The position numbers and the translations under genes are program-made. DNA of 64,000 nt from Hafnia alvei (lineage in GTDB: Bacteria; Pseudomonadota; Gammaproteobacteria; Enterobacterales; Enterobacteriaceae), in assembly GCF_964063325.1 (NCBI RefSeq), contig NZ_OZ061315.1, positions 4,092,001-4,156,000 of the forward strand. The letters run 5' to 3'. Positions 18,848 through 28,055 of this stretch are shown here, piece by piece (position 1 is the first letter of the stretch; each line of letters starts with the position of its first letter). The notes under the pieces were generated by a model. The model searched no databases, had not been told where the DNA came from, and saw nothing but the letters and a program-made list of their open reading frames with translations.

Positions 18848-19483
18848 TCAGCCAATCTTATTTCTATTTGATAAATTGAATAGCTCCATCAGAGACTTAC
18901 ACTCCAGTTTTTCCATCAAACGACTTTTGTAAGTACTCACCGTTTTGCTGCTAATATTCATTTCAGTGGCAATATGGATGTTGTCTACGCCATTTAAAAT
19001 ATAGCGCATAACTTTGATTTCTTGTGTTGATAAAGAATCCAGCTTTTCTTGCTCTGACGTTAACTTACCGACAAAGCTATCTAGTGAAAAAGGAAAATAG
19101 CTATAGCCATTACGCGCAGCTTTTACCGCTGCCACAATATTAGACATACCCTTTTTCTTGCTCACAAACGCATTTGCCCCAGCATCAGCGCTACGCTTGC
19201 CATAGAAGCGATCGTTTTTAGCAGAAACCACCACGATAATGCAGCTATTTTGCTGTCGTCTTAGCTTCTCGACAACTTCTATACCGCTCAGAACAGGGAT
19301 ATCAATATCGACCACGACAATATCTGGCTGCATTTCTTTAATGACCTGCAGAGCTTCCGCGCCATCTCCAGATTCAGCAATCACGTTGATGTCGTCATTT
19401 TCCAGCAAGTTTCTGATTGCCACTCGCGCCAGAGGATGATCGTCTATAATTATCGCGCTCAACTTGTTATTTTCACTCACCAT
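18848..19483 (-). CDS. evgA: EvgA-like response regulator
   Basis: The 211-residue product has a receiver domain (IIIDDHPLARVAIRNLL; phospho-Asp in VVVDIDIP; SAKNDRFYGKRSADAGANAFVSKK) and a LuxR-type HTH (LSTQEIKVMRYILNG, ISSKTVSTYKSRLMEKL). It matches E. coli EvgA nearly throughout. EvgA turns on acid and drug resistance (ydeP, gadE cascade, emrKY in E. coli). I start at the ATG at 19483, which has GAGGTG just upstream, rather than the GTG at 19489. It is divergent from adiC. Boxes resembling the EvgA site occur across this window. Confidence 0.95.
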   Translation of the reverse strand: MVSENNKLSAIIIDDHPLARVAIRNLLENDDINVIAESGDGAEALQVIKEMQPDIVVVDIDIPVLSGIEVVEKLRRQQNSCIIVVVSAKNDRFYGKRSADAGANAFVSKKKGMSNIVAAVKAARNGYSYFPFSLDSFVGKLTSEQEKLDSLSTQEIKVMRYILNGVDNIHIATEMNISSKTVSTYKSRLMEKLECKSLMELFNLSNRNKIG

Positions 19484-19612
19484 TACCACCTCAAACGTAA
19501 ATCATACTGTATTGATAAATATAGCGAAAAACCTCAACAGCGATTTCTGTCATGGCTGAGGCCATCACGTTTACCGTGGTGAGCATTCGATCATTTTATT
19601 GATGTAGGCAAC

Positions 19613-19629
19613 CTTACACATCCCTTACA
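19613..19629. promoter_or_regulatory. Direct repeat of CTTACA upstream of evgA
   Basis: Two CTTACA half-sites (19613-19618 and 19624-19629) lie one helical turn apart, 130-146 bp upstream of the evgA start. They equal the half-site of the putative EvgA box and could serve autoregulation. Confidence 0.35.
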
Positions 19630-19880
19630 GGAACTCGCTTTGCTTGGAAAGGCCCATTGATTACAAACAAGAAGCACGCTATAGCGTCATCTTATAAACC
19701 TAAGATTAGCAATATGTTCTAGATAGCGCGAATGTAAACTTGAGTTGATTATATGCTAATAAAATAAACAGCGTCTAAATGAAACCATTAGTTTATACCG
19801 TCGATATTCCTCATTGAATTATTTAGCTACCAATTTCACTATCATTATTTCTGCATATATCTTACACATACGCAATCTAA

Positions 19881-19898
19881 CGCCTACATACGTAGGAC
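19881..19898. promoter_or_regulatory. Putative EvgA box between evgA and adiC
   Basis: CGCCTACATACGTAGGAC is a near-palindrome matching 12 of 16 fixed positions of the EvgA-type repeat, with another half-site ATCTTACA at 19859-19866. It lies 238 bp before adiC and about 400 bp from evgA, in a 650-bp AT-rich divergent gap that contains no gene. Confidence 0.5.
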
Positions 19899-20136
19899 GC
19901 TACCTACTCTTGCAAAATGCCGAGTCTTATATATTTATGCTCCTGCAACCGCTATAGTTTTTTGCATAAATTTCAATTATGAACTGTTCGTTTATTCACT
20001 ATGTAATGCTGTGTCTATTTATATTAGTTAGGATTTAATATAAACCCCATCATGACTAATAATATTAATACTCATTCAAATAACGTTGTTCATCCAATAT
20101 TTAATTAAACAAATAGGATCCGTTAAGGTTTTATAT

Positions 20137-21468
20137 ATGGCAATTGAATCAGATTCACATAAAGTAGGGCTCATACCTGTCACTTTAATGGTTTCAGGCA
20201 ATATCATGGGGTCGGGTGTTTTTCTCCTTCCTGCAAACCTAGCATCCACAGGGGGCGTCGCTATTTATGGCTGGTTGGTCACCATCATCGGTGCTTTAGC
20301 GTTATCCATGGTGTACGCCAAAATGTCTTCGCTGGATGCAAGCCCTGGTGGATCTTATGCCTATGCTCGTCGAGCGTTCGGCCCATTCATCGGATATCAA
20401 ACTAACCTGCTGTATTGGTTAGCCTGTTGGGTCGGTAACATTGCGATGGTTGTTATCGGCGTGGGCTATCTCAGCTACTTCTTCCCTGCGCTAAAAGATC
20501 CCATGATCATGACGCTGACCTGCGTTTTAGTCCTCTGGTTCTTCGTTATTTTGAACATTATCGGCGCCAAAATGATAACGCGTGTGCAGGCTGTGGCCAC
20601 GGTGTTAGCACTGGTTCCTATTCTGTCAGTTGCTATTTTTGGCTGGTTCTGGTTTAGCGGCGATACCTATATGGCCGCGTGGAACGTCAGCGGAAAAAGT
20701 ACGTTGGGCGCAATTCAAAGCACTCTAAACGTAACGCTATGGTCATTTATCGGCGTAGAGAGCGCGTCCGTTGCCGCCGCCGTTGTCAAAAACCCGAAGA
20801 AAAACGTCCCGATCGCCACTATCGGTGGTGTTCTGATTGCCGCCGTTTGTTATGTGCTCTCAACCACCGCCATCATGGGTATGATCCCGAATGCGGCATT
20901 GCGTGTATCAACATCCCCGTTCGGTGATGCCGCGCGTATGGCATTGGGTGAAACCGCAGGCGCCATCGTGACATTCTGTGCGGCAGCGGGCTGTCTCGGC
21001 TCACTGGGCGGCTGGACGCTGCTTGCCAGCCAAACCGCCAAAGCGGCCGCAGACGATGGCCTATTCCCGCCGATTTTCGCCAAAGTGAATAAAAAAGGCG
21101 TTCCGGTACAAGGCCTGATTGTACTTGGCGTACTTATGACAATATTCCAAGTTGCCTCAATATCACCTAATGCGGCAGCGCAATTTGGTGTCGTCTCTTC
21201 GGTATCCGTTATTTTCACCTTAGTACCTTATCTTTACACCTGCGCGGCATTGCTGCTGGTTGGACACGGGCACTTAGGGAATCAAAAAGGGTTATTTACC
21301 TTTATCACATTTATTGCCTTTGTTTATTGCATATGGGCTGTTATTGGCTCCGGCGCACAAGAGGTTATGTGGTCGTTTGTTGCGTTAATGATCGTAACCG
21401 CACTTTACGCTCTGAATTATAACCGAACACACAAAAATCCGTTCCCACTGGACGCTCAGGCGGAATAG
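20137..21468 (+). CDS. adiC: Arginine:agmatine antiporter
   Basis: The 443-residue APC-family antiporter is nearly identical in pattern to E. coli AdiC (445): KVGLIPVTLMVSGNIMGSGVFLLPANLAS with the GSG substrate loop, SFIGVESASVAAAVVKNPKKNVP, and GWTLLASQTAKAAADDGLFP. It brings in arginine and exports agmatine, expelling a virtual proton. The frame is open from 20086; I take the ATG at 20137, which aligns with E. coli and has AAGG upstream. It precedes adiA by 83 bp, unlike E. coli, where adiY lies between adiA and adiC. Confidence 0.97.
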   Translation: MAIESDSHKVGLIPVTLMVSGNIMGSGVFLLPANLASTGGVAIYGWLVTIIGALALSMVYAKMSSLDASPGGSYAYARRAFGPFIGYQTNLLYWLACWVGNIAMVVIGVGYLSYFFPALKDPMIMTLTCVLVLWFFVILNIIGAKMITRVQAVATVLALVPILSVAIFGWFWFSGDTYMAAWNVSGKSTLGAIQSTLNVTLWSFIGVESASVAAAVVKNPKKNVPIATIGGVLIAAVCYVLSTTAIMGMIPNAALRVSTSPFGDAARMALGETAGAIVTFCAAAGCLGSLGGWTLLASQTAKAAADDGLFPPIFAKVNKKGVPVQGLIVLGVLMTIFQVASISPNAAAQFGVVSSVSVIFTLVPYLYTCAALLLVGHGHLGNQKGLFTFITFIAFVYCIWAVIGSGAQEVMWSFVALMIVTALYALNYNRTHKNPFPLDAQAE

Positions 21469-21551
21469 CAATACTACGTGGCCTAATTATTTTTAGGTCA
21501 CGAAAAAATAAGAACACAATGAATTTAATAAATAGCTAGATAGGACTAAAA

Positions 21552-23858
21552 ATGATTGAATTAAATCATCTCAAAAAACGTAAAGTGTTAGTGGTAAATA
21601 GTAACATTGCAAATAAACAGACCGCTAATGGACAGGCTATCTGTAATTTAATCGAGGCTCTAGAAGAAAGAAATCTCTCGGTTGTTATTGCAACAACCTA
21701 CACCGATGGGATCGCCAGCATCAGCTCTGACGCCTCTATTTGCTGTGTATTTGTAGATTGGACTTCTGAAGAGAACGATACTGAGTCACACAGCCAAGCA
21801 TTAAAACTGTTGCAAGAAGTTCGTCGTCGAAATAAAACAGTGCCGGTATTATTGATGGCAGAGCATGCCTGCCTCGAGACGCTAACGCTCGAAACGATGG
21901 AGTTAGCGAATGAATTTATCTGGATGCAAGAAGACACCGCAGAATTCATCGCTTCACGCAGCATCGCGTTAATCAAAAAATATTTCGACCAGCTATTACC
22001 GCCATTCACAAAAGCCCTATTCAACTACACCAACGGCTCGCCTGAATATTCATGGGCTGCCCCCGGTCATCAGGGCGGTGTCGCGTTTACCAAATCGGCG
22101 GTTGGTCGTGAGTTCCTTGATTTCTTCGGCGAAAATCTTTTCCGTACCGATACCGGGATTGAACGTGATTCGCTTGGATCGCTGCTCGATCACAGCGGCC
22201 CAATAAAAGACTCCGAAGCCTATGCTGCCAGAGTATTTGGAGCCCACCAAAGCTATTCCGTTCTGAACGGCACATCAGGTTCTAACCGTGCCGTCATGTC
22301 AGCCGTCGTTGGAGAGGGCCAATTTGCGCTCTGCGACCGTAACTGTCATAAATCTATCGAGCAAGGGCTGGTGATGACCGGCGGGATCCCGGTGTTCTTC
22401 ATTCCAACACGTAACCGTTTTGGCATCATTGGGCCGATCCCTAAGTCACAGTTCCAACCAGAATCTATCCAGCAGAAAATCGATGCGCATCCACTGAAAC
22501 AGCTTGCCGTTGACCCTAAACCGGTTTATTCCGTGGTCACCAACTGTACTTACGACGGTATGTGCTACAACGCAAAACAGGCTCAAGATCTTCTGGCTGA
22601 GAGCGTCGATACTATTCATTTCGATGAAGCTTGGTATGCCTATGCACGCTTTAATCCACTCTATCGCGATCGTTTCGCGATGCGTGGAAATCCTGCAGAG
22701 CATGACGCAGCCGGTCCAACGGTATTTGCTACGCAGTCGACTCATAAGCTTTTAGCGGCGCTTTCTCAGGCTTCCTACATTCACATTCGTAATGGCAAAA
22801 AACCCATTGAACACTCGCGTTTCAATGAGTCTTACATGCTGCAATCCACCACCTCACCGCTGTATGCCATTATCGCGGCCAATGAAATTGGTGCAGCCAT
22901 GATGGATGACCAGCAAGGCGAAGCGCTGACTCAGGAAGTGATTGATGAGGCGGTCGATTTCCGTCTTGCACTCGCCAAAGTTCACGCCGCCTTTGCCGCT
23001 AAAGGGGAATGGTTCTTCTCTCCGTGGAATGCGCCAGACGTGATTGATGCTGCAACGGGCAAAAAAGTGCCGTTCATGAGTGCGTCTAAAGAACAGCTCA
23101 CCACCGATCCTGAGTGCTGGGTACTTCGTCCGGGCGAAAATTGGCATGGTTTTGAACAGTTGGAAGACGATTGGTGCATGCTCGACCCAATCAAAGCCGG
23201 CATTTTAGTACCAGGCATGGGCGACAACGGTGAGATGCAGGAAACCGGTATTCCTGCCGCTGTTGTCACCGCATTCCTGTATCAGCACGGCATCGTTCCA
23301 TCGCGCACTACAGATTTCATGGTGTTATGTCTGTTCTCCGTGGGGATCACCAAAGGCAAGTGGGGAACGCTGATCAACGTTCTTATCGAATTCAAAAAAC
23401 ACTACGACAGCAATACGCCGCTGTCGGTCTGTCTGCCCGATCTTGCCGCATCTCATGCTGAGAACTATGCCGGTATGGGCATGAAAGATCTGTGTGATGA
23501 GATGTTTGCTTACATGAAAACCAGCCAGATGGATAAGCTTCAGGCAGCCGCCTTCAGCCATATCCCAACGCCGGTTAAACTCCCTCGCGCCGCTTTCCAA
23601 GATCATATGGCTGGGCGCTGCGAATTACTGTCGCTTGATAGACTTGCCGGACGTATTTCCGCCGTTGGGGTGATCCCTTACCCACCGGGTATTCCGATCG
23701 TGATGCCAGGCGAAAGCTTCGGCACCACTGAGCAACCATGGCTGCAATATATTTACAGCATTGCACAATGGGGCAAAAAATTCCCAGGGTTCGAAAAAGA
23801 ACTCGAGGGTGCCGAGCTGAAAGATGGCCAATATTATATATGGGCACTGAAAGACTAA
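21552..23858 (+). CDS. adiA: Acid-inducible arginine decarboxylase
   Basis: A 768-residue fold-III PLP decarboxylase (E. coli AdiA is 755). It has a wing domain with a receiver-like fold (1-~150), then EYSWAAPGHQGGVAF, GTSGSNRAVM, the HFDEAWYAYARFNP block and TVFATQSTHKLLAALSQASY with the PLP lysine. It decarboxylates arginine to agmatine in the cytoplasm, consuming a proton, and pairs with AdiC. The full-length match favours arginine over lysine or ornithine decarboxylases (about 710-730 residues). An AGGA box lies 7 nt before the ATG. No adiY-type regulator is nearby. Confidence 0.95.
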   Translation: MIELNHLKKRKVLVVNSNIANKQTANGQAICNLIEALEERNLSVVIATTYTDGIASISSDASICCVFVDWTSEENDTESHSQALKLLQEVRRRNKTVPVLLMAEHACLETLTLETMELANEFIWMQEDTAEFIASRSIALIKKYFDQLLPPFTKALFNYTNGSPEYSWAAPGHQGGVAFTKSAVGREFLDFFGENLFRTDTGIERDSLGSLLDHSGPIKDSEAYAARVFGAHQSYSVLNGTSGSNRAVMSAVVGEGQFALCDRNCHKSIEQGLVMTGGIPVFFIPTRNRFGIIGPIPKSQFQPESIQQKIDAHPLKQLAVDPKPVYSVVTNCTYDGMCYNAKQAQDLLAESVDTIHFDEAWYAYARFNPLYRDRFAMRGNPAEHDAAGPTVFATQSTHKLLAALSQASYIHIRNGKKPIEHSRFNESYMLQSTTSPLYAIIAANEIGAAMMDDQQGEALTQEVIDEAVDFRLALAKVHAAFAAKGEWFFSPWNAPDVIDAATGKKVPFMSASKEQLTTDPECWVLRPGENWHGFEQLEDDWCMLDPIKAGILVPGMGDNGEMQETGIPAAVVTAFLYQHGIVPSRTTDFMVLCLFSVGITKGKWGTLINVLIEFKKHYDSNTPLSVCLPDLAASHAENYAGMGMKDLCDEMFAYMKTSQMDKLQAAAFSHIPTPVKLPRAAFQDHMAGRCELLSLDRLAGRISAVGVIPYPPGIPIVMPGESFGTTEQPWLQYIYSIAQWGKKFPGFEKELEGAELKDGQYYIWALKD

Positions 23859-23878
23859 GTCACCCGATAAAATAATCT

Positions 23879-23918
23879 ACAGAGGAGATTCTTTAAGGAT
23901 CTCTTCTGTTTCATTTCT
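23879..23918 (+). terminator. Terminator after adiA
   Basis: Stem ACAGAGGAGAT / ATCTCTTCTGT with a loop around TCTTTAAGG is followed by TTTCATTTCT, 20 bp past the adiA stop. Confidence 0.7.
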
Positions 23919-23964
23919 ATTAGCCACTTCGTCACTTTATGAAAAATCCTATGCAGAAATTTAT

Positions 23965-24258
23965 ATGCAGAAATTAGCGACTAAATGGATCAAGTTCCAT
24001 TCAGCAAAAGCGATCGGTTTAGTTTGTATTATTCTTTCTCTAACTGGTTGTTCCTATGCACCATCAATAGTTCTCTTTGGCGCATCTTTTCCTGACTGGC
24101 TGATATGTTCAGGCATTGGCGTTATCGCTATGACACTCATGCACACAATATTAAGAAAAGGAGAGCACCAGTGCTGGCTTGAGCCTGCCGTGATTGTCTA
24201 TCCCTGTGTTACCGCTCTCAGCGCAATGTTGACTTGGTTATTATTTTTTACCCATTAA
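23965..24258 (+). CDS. ytcA: YtcA-family small lipoprotein
   Basis: A 97-residue protein with a lipobox (LTGC, lipidated Cys29) followed by SYAPSIVLFGASFPDWLICSGIG and two further hydrophobic segments. This is the pattern of E. coli YtcA, which is encoded with mdtNOP. It is probably an inner-membrane helper of the efflux unit that follows by 12 bp. Confidence 0.85.
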   Translation: MQKLATKWIKFHSAKAIGLVCIILSLTGCSYAPSIVLFGASFPDWLICSGIGVIAMTLMHTILRKGEHQCWLEPAVIVYPCVTALSAMLTWLLFFTH

Positions 24259-24270
24259 GAGAAATACAGA

Positions 24271-25290
24271 ATGTCCCTTAAGAATAAATTTTATATTTTT
24301 TTTCTCATATTAATAACGCTAATTGCGCTATGCATTGTGATGTTAAAGATCGATGAAGCCCCACAGACTGACGATGCTTATATCTATGCCGATACCATTA
24401 ATGTGGTTCCTGTTATTGAAGGGCATATAGTAACGATCCCCGTTAAAGATAACCAACTGGTTTCCAAAGGCGATCTGCTGTTTAAAATCGACCCAAGACC
24501 CTATGAACATGCCATCGAATCTGGCACCGCTCAGCTTGCTACCTTAGATGAACAAATAAAGCTCGCACAGCGAACCGTTGATGCCCAGCAATACAATGCT
24601 CAGGCCGTTTCAGCGAAAGAAGTCAGCGCCAAAGAGAACTACCTGCAGGCACTCAGCACCTACCAACGTATATTGGCGCTTAAAGGCAAGGGATACGTTT
24701 CTGCGGAAGAGTTTGATCAAGCTAGAACGGCAAAAAATAGCGCCGAGGCTATGTATAAAGCCTCTCGCAGCGAAGTAGAACAGGCCAAATCAGCGGTAAG
24801 CAGCGTAGATGCACTCATTGCGCAGCGTAAAGTTGTCTGCGTGGATATCGCAAAAGCCCAATTAAACCTTGAATACAGTGAAATTCGTGCGCCTTTCGAT
24901 GGCCGAGTGACGTCCCTGAATACCACAATTGGGCAATATGCGTCGCCGCAGCAGTCGGTAATGACGCTCATTGATACCCAAGCATGGTATGTGGTGGCTA
25001 ATTTTCGTGAAACCGACCTAAAAAATGTCTGTAATGGCGTTCCTGCGCGCATATACGTCATGGGTGATACCGGTAAATCCTTTAGCGGCAGCGTTGATTC
25101 CGTAGGCTACGGCGTATCTCCCCAAGATGGCGGCGTGAGCAACGGCCTCCCTTCAGTAGCACGCACCATCAACTGGGTGCATGTATCCCAACGCTTTCCT
25201 GTCAAAATTCGCGTCGATAACCCAGAGCCTGCGCTATTTCGCGTTGGTGCCTCGGCGATTGCCATCGTCTATCGAGATACCGCACCCTAG
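24271..25290 (+). CDS. mdtN: HlyD-family efflux periplasmic adaptor (MdtN-like)
   Basis: The 339-residue membrane-fusion protein has an N-terminal anchor (residues 7-28). The lipoyl/barrel halves are marked by TDDAYIYADTINVVPVIEGHIVTIPVKDNQLVSKGDLLFKIDP-type blocks and by YSEIRAPFDGRVTSL, with a helical hairpin (~85-185) between them. Length and order match E. coli MdtN (343). It links an inner-membrane FUSC protein to an outer-membrane channel. Here it follows ytcA and precedes the mdtO-like gene by 11 bp, so the three form one unit. Confidence 0.87.
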   Translation: MSLKNKFYIFFLILITLIALCIVMLKIDEAPQTDDAYIYADTINVVPVIEGHIVTIPVKDNQLVSKGDLLFKIDPRPYEHAIESGTAQLATLDEQIKLAQRTVDAQQYNAQAVSAKEVSAKENYLQALSTYQRILALKGKGYVSAEEFDQARTAKNSAEAMYKASRSEVEQAKSAVSSVDALIAQRKVVCVDIAKAQLNLEYSEIRAPFDGRVTSLNTTIGQYASPQQSVMTLIDTQAWYVVANFRETDLKNVCNGVPARIYVMGDTGKSFSGSVDSVGYGVSPQDGGVSNGLPSVARTINWVHVSQRFPVKIRVDNPEPALFRVGASAIAIVYRDTAP

Positions 25291-25301
25291 AGGAAATCAG
25301 A

Positions 25302-27269
25302 ATGAAATCATTTGACCTCTTCGTCTCTCGATTTTATCAGGGGCTTGGGTTTTATCCGGGCCGAGCAAATCAGATCCTGCGAACCACCGTGGCCTGTATC
25401 ATTGTGGTTATTCTCAGCCAAACGTTACAGATCCCCGATCTAGCGCTATCACTTATCGTGGTCTTTTTTGTCACCCAAACCAATATTGTGGTGACCAAAC
25501 TCACCGGCCTATTTTTTATTATTTCTATCGCGCTGGCCGTAGCAGCGTCGCTGTTAATTTTAAAAATAACTTGGGACGTGCCTTTTTTACGCATTTTACT
25601 GGCATCATTGGTGGCTTTTATTAGTCTATTTATGATGCGAGCCTCAAAATATGGCGTGATATTCTACTTAGTTGCTCTAATCGTTATTTTTTCACAAAGC
25701 TTTGTTGATGTAAGCTCAGATTCAGAAGAAATCATCAGAAACATTTTATGGGTATGGGTGGCGATGAGCTATGCCATTGCCGTCACTCTCATTATTAATG
25801 CTTTATTTCTTCCCTCAGAGCCGGAGAAATTACTCAATAAAACGCTTATATCGCAACTTAACCATATAGCGGATCTCTTAACTCCTAGCAATGAACTCAA
25901 GAGAAAAGAAAATACCCTCGCCTCGATTGGGCAAGATTTACAATCGCTGTATAAACTACTGCAATATACTAAATCCCGCGATCGACTAAGTTCCAACGAT
26001 CATACGGCGCAGTTAGCAATGGTGACAATGGTTTCTGAACTACGCTCTCTTTCGTGCCATTTGCCTGTGGAATTGATTAACCCCAAAGCCCGCGACGCGG
26101 CCTTAAGTATTAAGTCTGTTTGCGAAGGTATGGTAGCCTGTTTAAAAACTCCCTCAGTTTGCCATACACCAACGATCATCAATACGAATGCTGAAAATGT
26201 CACCTTAAACCAAATGGCAAAGGTGATAAATAATTACGATCAAAATAAAAATGTCTCTTACGACAATAGCCCGAGCCCAAAGAAAAATTTCTCATTCTTC
26301 GTTCCTGATGCATTCTCAAATAAAATCTATGTTACCTATGCATTAAAAACATTACTTAGCGCACTGATTTGCTATATTTTTTATACCGCCACTGACTGGT
26401 TTGGTATTCACACCATCATGCTGACCTGCCTCGTTGTGGCCCAGCCCGGTTTAGGAAAAACGCAGCGAAAAATCACGCTACGTTTATTAGGTGCTATTGC
26501 CGGAAGTATTGCGGCACTGATTGCCATTGTTTTTATTCTGCCAAATTTAACCACGCTATTTGGGCTGCTATTACTTTCAGTTCCTATCTTTATGCTTTGT
26601 TCATGGGTTGCCACTGGCCCAGAGAATATTAGCTATGCTGGCATCCAAATGCTGCTGACCTTCTCACTCGCCGTACTCAATGGTTTTACGCCGGTCAACG
26701 ATCTCACCGAGGTACGCGACAGAATTGTCGGCGTTATTCTAGGCATTATTATCGCAGGGCTGATTCAAACCTTAATCAAGCCCGAAAGAAATGGCGAAGT
26801 ATTACAGCTTAAACTCGCTGGCCTAATGGATTTAATGAAAACCAGCCTATCCATGAAAAATGCTGCCGAAGATAAACGAGGCGCGTTAATGGTGAGCTTT
26901 AAAGGGTGTAAGGATTTAGCCACCGAGATTGCCCTTGAGCCCACTTGGATGAAAGCAGAAGGTTCCCATGATGCAACCTGCCAGAAACTACAGGAGATCC
27001 TACAACAGGCGAAAAGCATGCTGATCAATACCGATTCGGTGGTGCTTTGGTGTCAGCAAAACGCGCCTGTTAACCCCGAAATTGGATGTTTTATCCAGCA
27101 AAATGTAGAAAATATCGGCGTTATAGTTAAGCGGCTAAAAACGGGGGAGAAAAACGATAATATGACTCTGCCTGATTTACCGGAAGGGCTATCCAAAGAG
27201 GTATCGACTATGCTCACTTTGCTCAGTGACTCAATTTATAGCTTTTGGTTGCTTCTTCGCGAGATATAA
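25302..27269 (+). CDS. mdtO: FUSC-family inner-membrane transporter (MdtO-like)
   Basis: A 655-residue fusaric-acid-resistance (FUSC) family protein. It has two membrane blocks (~30-180 and ~350-490), each with five to six hydrophobic segments, joined by a hydrophilic cytoplasmic region, and a soluble tail. MdtO of E. coli is 683 residues. With MdtN it would export aromatic acids or drugs. No outer-membrane MdtP gene follows, so it must use a channel encoded elsewhere, such as TolC. AGGAAATC precedes the ATG. Confidence 0.85.
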   Translation: MKSFDLFVSRFYQGLGFYPGRANQILRTTVACIIVVILSQTLQIPDLALSLIVVFFVTQTNIVVTKLTGLFFIISIALAVAASLLILKITWDVPFLRILLASLVAFISLFMMRASKYGVIFYLVALIVIFSQSFVDVSSDSEEIIRNILWVWVAMSYAIAVTLIINALFLPSEPEKLLNKTLISQLNHIADLLTPSNELKRKENTLASIGQDLQSLYKLLQYTKSRDRLSSNDHTAQLAMVTMVSELRSLSCHLPVELINPKARDAALSIKSVCEGMVACLKTPSVCHTPTIINTNAENVTLNQMAKVINNYDQNKNVSYDNSPSPKKNFSFFVPDAFSNKIYVTYALKTLLSALICYIFYTATDWFGIHTIMLTCLVVAQPGLGKTQRKITLRLLGAIAGSIAALIAIVFILPNLTTLFGLLLLSVPIFMLCSWVATGPENISYAGIQMLLTFSLAVLNGFTPVNDLTEVRDRIVGVILGIIIAGLIQTLIKPERNGEVLQLKLAGLMDLMKTSLSMKNAAEDKRGALMVSFKGCKDLATEIALEPTWMKAEGSHDATCQKLQEILQQAKSMLINTDSVVLWCQQNAPVNPEIGCFIQQNVENIGVIVKRLKTGEKNDNMTLPDLPEGLSKEVSTMLTLLSDSIYSFWLLLREI

Positions 27270-27311
27270 TTCGTTCTACAATTAATGAATGAACCATTAT
27301 TCTGTAACAAT

Positions 27312-27346
27312 AAAGGGAGTCCGTGTGATTACGCGGACTCCCTTTT
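27312..27346. terminator. Bidirectional terminator between mdtO-like and small exported gene
   Basis: A perfect 12-bp stem AAAGGGAGTCCG / CGGACTCCCTTT is flanked by T-rich sequence on both strands (TTTTAATTT and TTTATTGTT). It separates the acid/efflux island from the convergent adhesin array. Confidence 0.85.
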
Positions 27347-27366
27347 AATTTGTCATAAATTATCAA

Positions 27367-27795
27367 TCAATGAGCGCCGCCCGCGCGTTTTAGCTTGCAG
27401 CTATTCATAAACTCCGCATCTCGGTTTTTAATGACCTCCGCCGTTTTGTCATCAACATCGACGGGAACACCCATATCATTCCAAGCTGATACGCTTAAAA
27501 CTCGGTATGAAGATAATACACCATCAACGGGGACCCTAAACTCCAACGTTCCATTGGCTTTTATTGGACCAAGATTGACTACCTTCGCACTGCTTGGCAT
27601 ACAGTTTTTATCAATAGTGATATAAGTCACTGCACTATGCGGCAATGTTTCTGAACTATTATTCTCCATGGTGCCACCAATTTCATAATGCCCATTGGCA
27701 CCAAGCCCCATATGAAAGGCTAGATTAACGTCGGATTGAGCAAAACAAGTGAAACTTGTGGTAAGTAGCAGGGCTGAGAGAAACTTAACCTTCAT
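27367..27795 (-). CDS. Small exported protein paired with adhesin gene, paralog 1
   Basis: A 142-residue protein with a cleavable signal (TSFTCFAQ end) and an all-beta-looking mature part: NLAFHMGLGANGHYEIGGTMENN, AVTYITIDKNC, LSVSAWNDMGVPVDV and MNSCKLKR. One cysteine pair could form a disulfide. Beyond the signal it is nearly identical to the product of 39928-40356. I start at the second ATG (27795), which has AGGA 5 nt upstream and gives the same length as the paralog. It lies directly downstream of the first inverse autotransporter. No function is known; a secreted or periplasmic partner of the adhesin, as ZirS/ZirU are for ZirT in Salmonella, is a guess. Confidence 0.75.
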   Translation of the reverse strand: MKVKFLSALLLTTSFTCFAQSDVNLAFHMGLGANGHYEIGGTMENNSSETLPHSAVTYITIDKNCMPSSAKVVNLGPIKANGTLEFRVPVDGVLSSYRVLSVSAWNDMGVPVDVDDKTAEVIKNRDAEFMNSCKLKRAGGAH

Positions 27796-27904
27796 ATTTT
27801 TCCTCATTATTTAGTGCTTCATATTAAAGTAATTTAGTGGTTGAACACTTAGCAAATCGCTTCATAAAGCCTTTAACCAGTCACATAGCGGCGCTATATA
27901 ACAT

Positions 27905-27944
27905 CAAAAAGAATAACACCCGATGAATTTTCATTGGGTGTTAT
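27905..27944 (-). terminator. Terminator of the first adhesin gene
   Basis: Stem ATAACACCC / GGGTGTTAT (27913-27944) with inner pairing ATGAA/TTCAT is followed on the minus strand by TTCTTTTTG. Confidence 0.75.
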
Positions 27945-28055
27945 CAAATTTAAAAATAATTTTTAGTTGGATAGTTCAGCTGAATTAACTTGTCACTACC
28001 CCCCCCTAAGTTCTCCCTCCTATGCTCAACGAAGGGAGAAGATAAGCTCAAAAGA

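Noticed and set aside
20037..20056. TTAGGATTT upstream of adiC as a GAD box (GadE site)
   Set aside because: Only the first nine bases agree with the E. coli GAD box as I remember it; the rest does not.
22854..23269. Minus-strand open frames inside adiA
   Set aside because: Antisense to a conserved decarboxylase; composition explained by codon bias.
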